Assembly (NCBI GenBank): GCA_026182355.1
Contig: JAPFBL010000258.1
Location: 301,501 to 365,500 of the forward strand
Direction of reading: 5' to 3'
DNA length: 64,000 bases
From: Hermatobates lingyangjiaoensis
Taxonomy: Eukaryota > Arthropoda > Insecta > Hemiptera > Hermatobatidae
Shown here: positions 63,770-64,000 of the stretch, in pieces
Layout: each line of letters starts with the position of its first letter
Position numbering within the stretch: the first letter of the stretch is position 1
Notes under the pieces: model-generated
Seen by the model: the letters and a program-made list of their open reading frames with translations, nothing else
Told to the model about the DNA's origin: nothing
Database searches by the model: none
Program-made: the position numbers and the translations under genes

Positions 63770-64000
63770 GAAAAAATCTGGAGTGGCCTACACTCTACTT
63801 TACTATAAGTAACTCAATGTCAAATTTCTTGAGTATATAAAACATAACGTATCATTTAAGCATAACATAAATATCTAAATGGGATATAAGTATTAGCATT
63901 GCATTCGTGAGGTAGTACTTATAGTGATTGAAGGACATAACAATTTATAAGCTTATTTTTGTACATCGCAAATAATTTATTATTTGCAAATAATTTCATT
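63770..64000 (+). repeat. Repeat X 5' part, runs off the window
   Basis: CTGGAGTGGCCTACACTCTA through TATTTGCAAATAATTTCATT is nearly identical to 37345-37570. Confidence 0.7.

Overview
This window looks like repeat-dominated, AT-rich DNA from an invertebrate animal nucleus. I found no convincing host protein-coding gene, rRNA gene or functional tRNA gene. Everything recognisable is mobile or tandemly repeated: Penelope-like retroelements (PLEs) with reverse transcriptase and GIY-YIG endonuclease pieces, two families of non-autonomous Helitrons, a tRNA-derived SINE in about 14 copies, relics of hAT, pogo/Tigger and other terminal-inverted-repeat (TIR) transposons, satellites, and many (TA)n tracts. 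SINE tails that end in AACCTAACCTAA resemble the arthropod telomere repeat TTAGG, so an arthropod is a reasonable but weak guess.

Layout. 0-2.6 kb: two 5'-truncated PLE copies head to head across a (TA)n tract. 2.6-11 kb: Helitron B, an hAT-type element, Helitron A pieces, SINEs and miniature TIR elements. 11.4-13.7 kb: a PLE ORF on the minus strand broken by a Tigger element and by a second TIR element. 13.7-14.3 kb: a SINE whose promoter box A region is expanded into a 35-bp tandem array. 14.8-18.2 kb: a dense PLE mosaic of palindromes stitched together at TA tracts. 18.95-20.18 kb: an 86-bp satellite with a 172-bp higher-order period. 21.8-25.7 kb: Helitrons A and B, a PLE hairpin and a 130-bp tandem repeat. 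26.2-28.7 kb: a SINE, repeat X and an hAT transposase relic. 28.7-36.5 kb: two large nested Helitron A palindromes. 37-43.7 kb: repeat X, SINE, minisatellite, Helitron A 3' part, TIR element. 44-46.2 kb: second PLE mosaic. 46.9-52.3 kb: TIR element, SINE cluster, Helitron B. 52.4-55.5 kb: third PLE mosaic. 55.5-60.6 kb: SINEs, TIR elements, second hAT relic. 60.6-63.1 kb: fourth PLE mosaic with a 1.57-kb palindrome carrying two GIY-YIG ORFs. 63.1-64 kb: repeat X.

The main theme is inverted duplication. The PLE families share a compact RNA-like motif, CUGANGA then one pyrimidine, then a stem-loop, then GAAA. This is the hammerhead ribozyme core with one extra base, and it recurs some 30-40 times on both strands. 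PLE fragments are joined to each other, or to (TA)n, at places where the coding sequence itself reads TA. Helitron A has twice inserted into a sister copy in opposite orientation at A|T sites 7 bp apart, and one lineage shows read-through past a mutated 3' end. These are readings by eye; alignment and RNA folding were not run.
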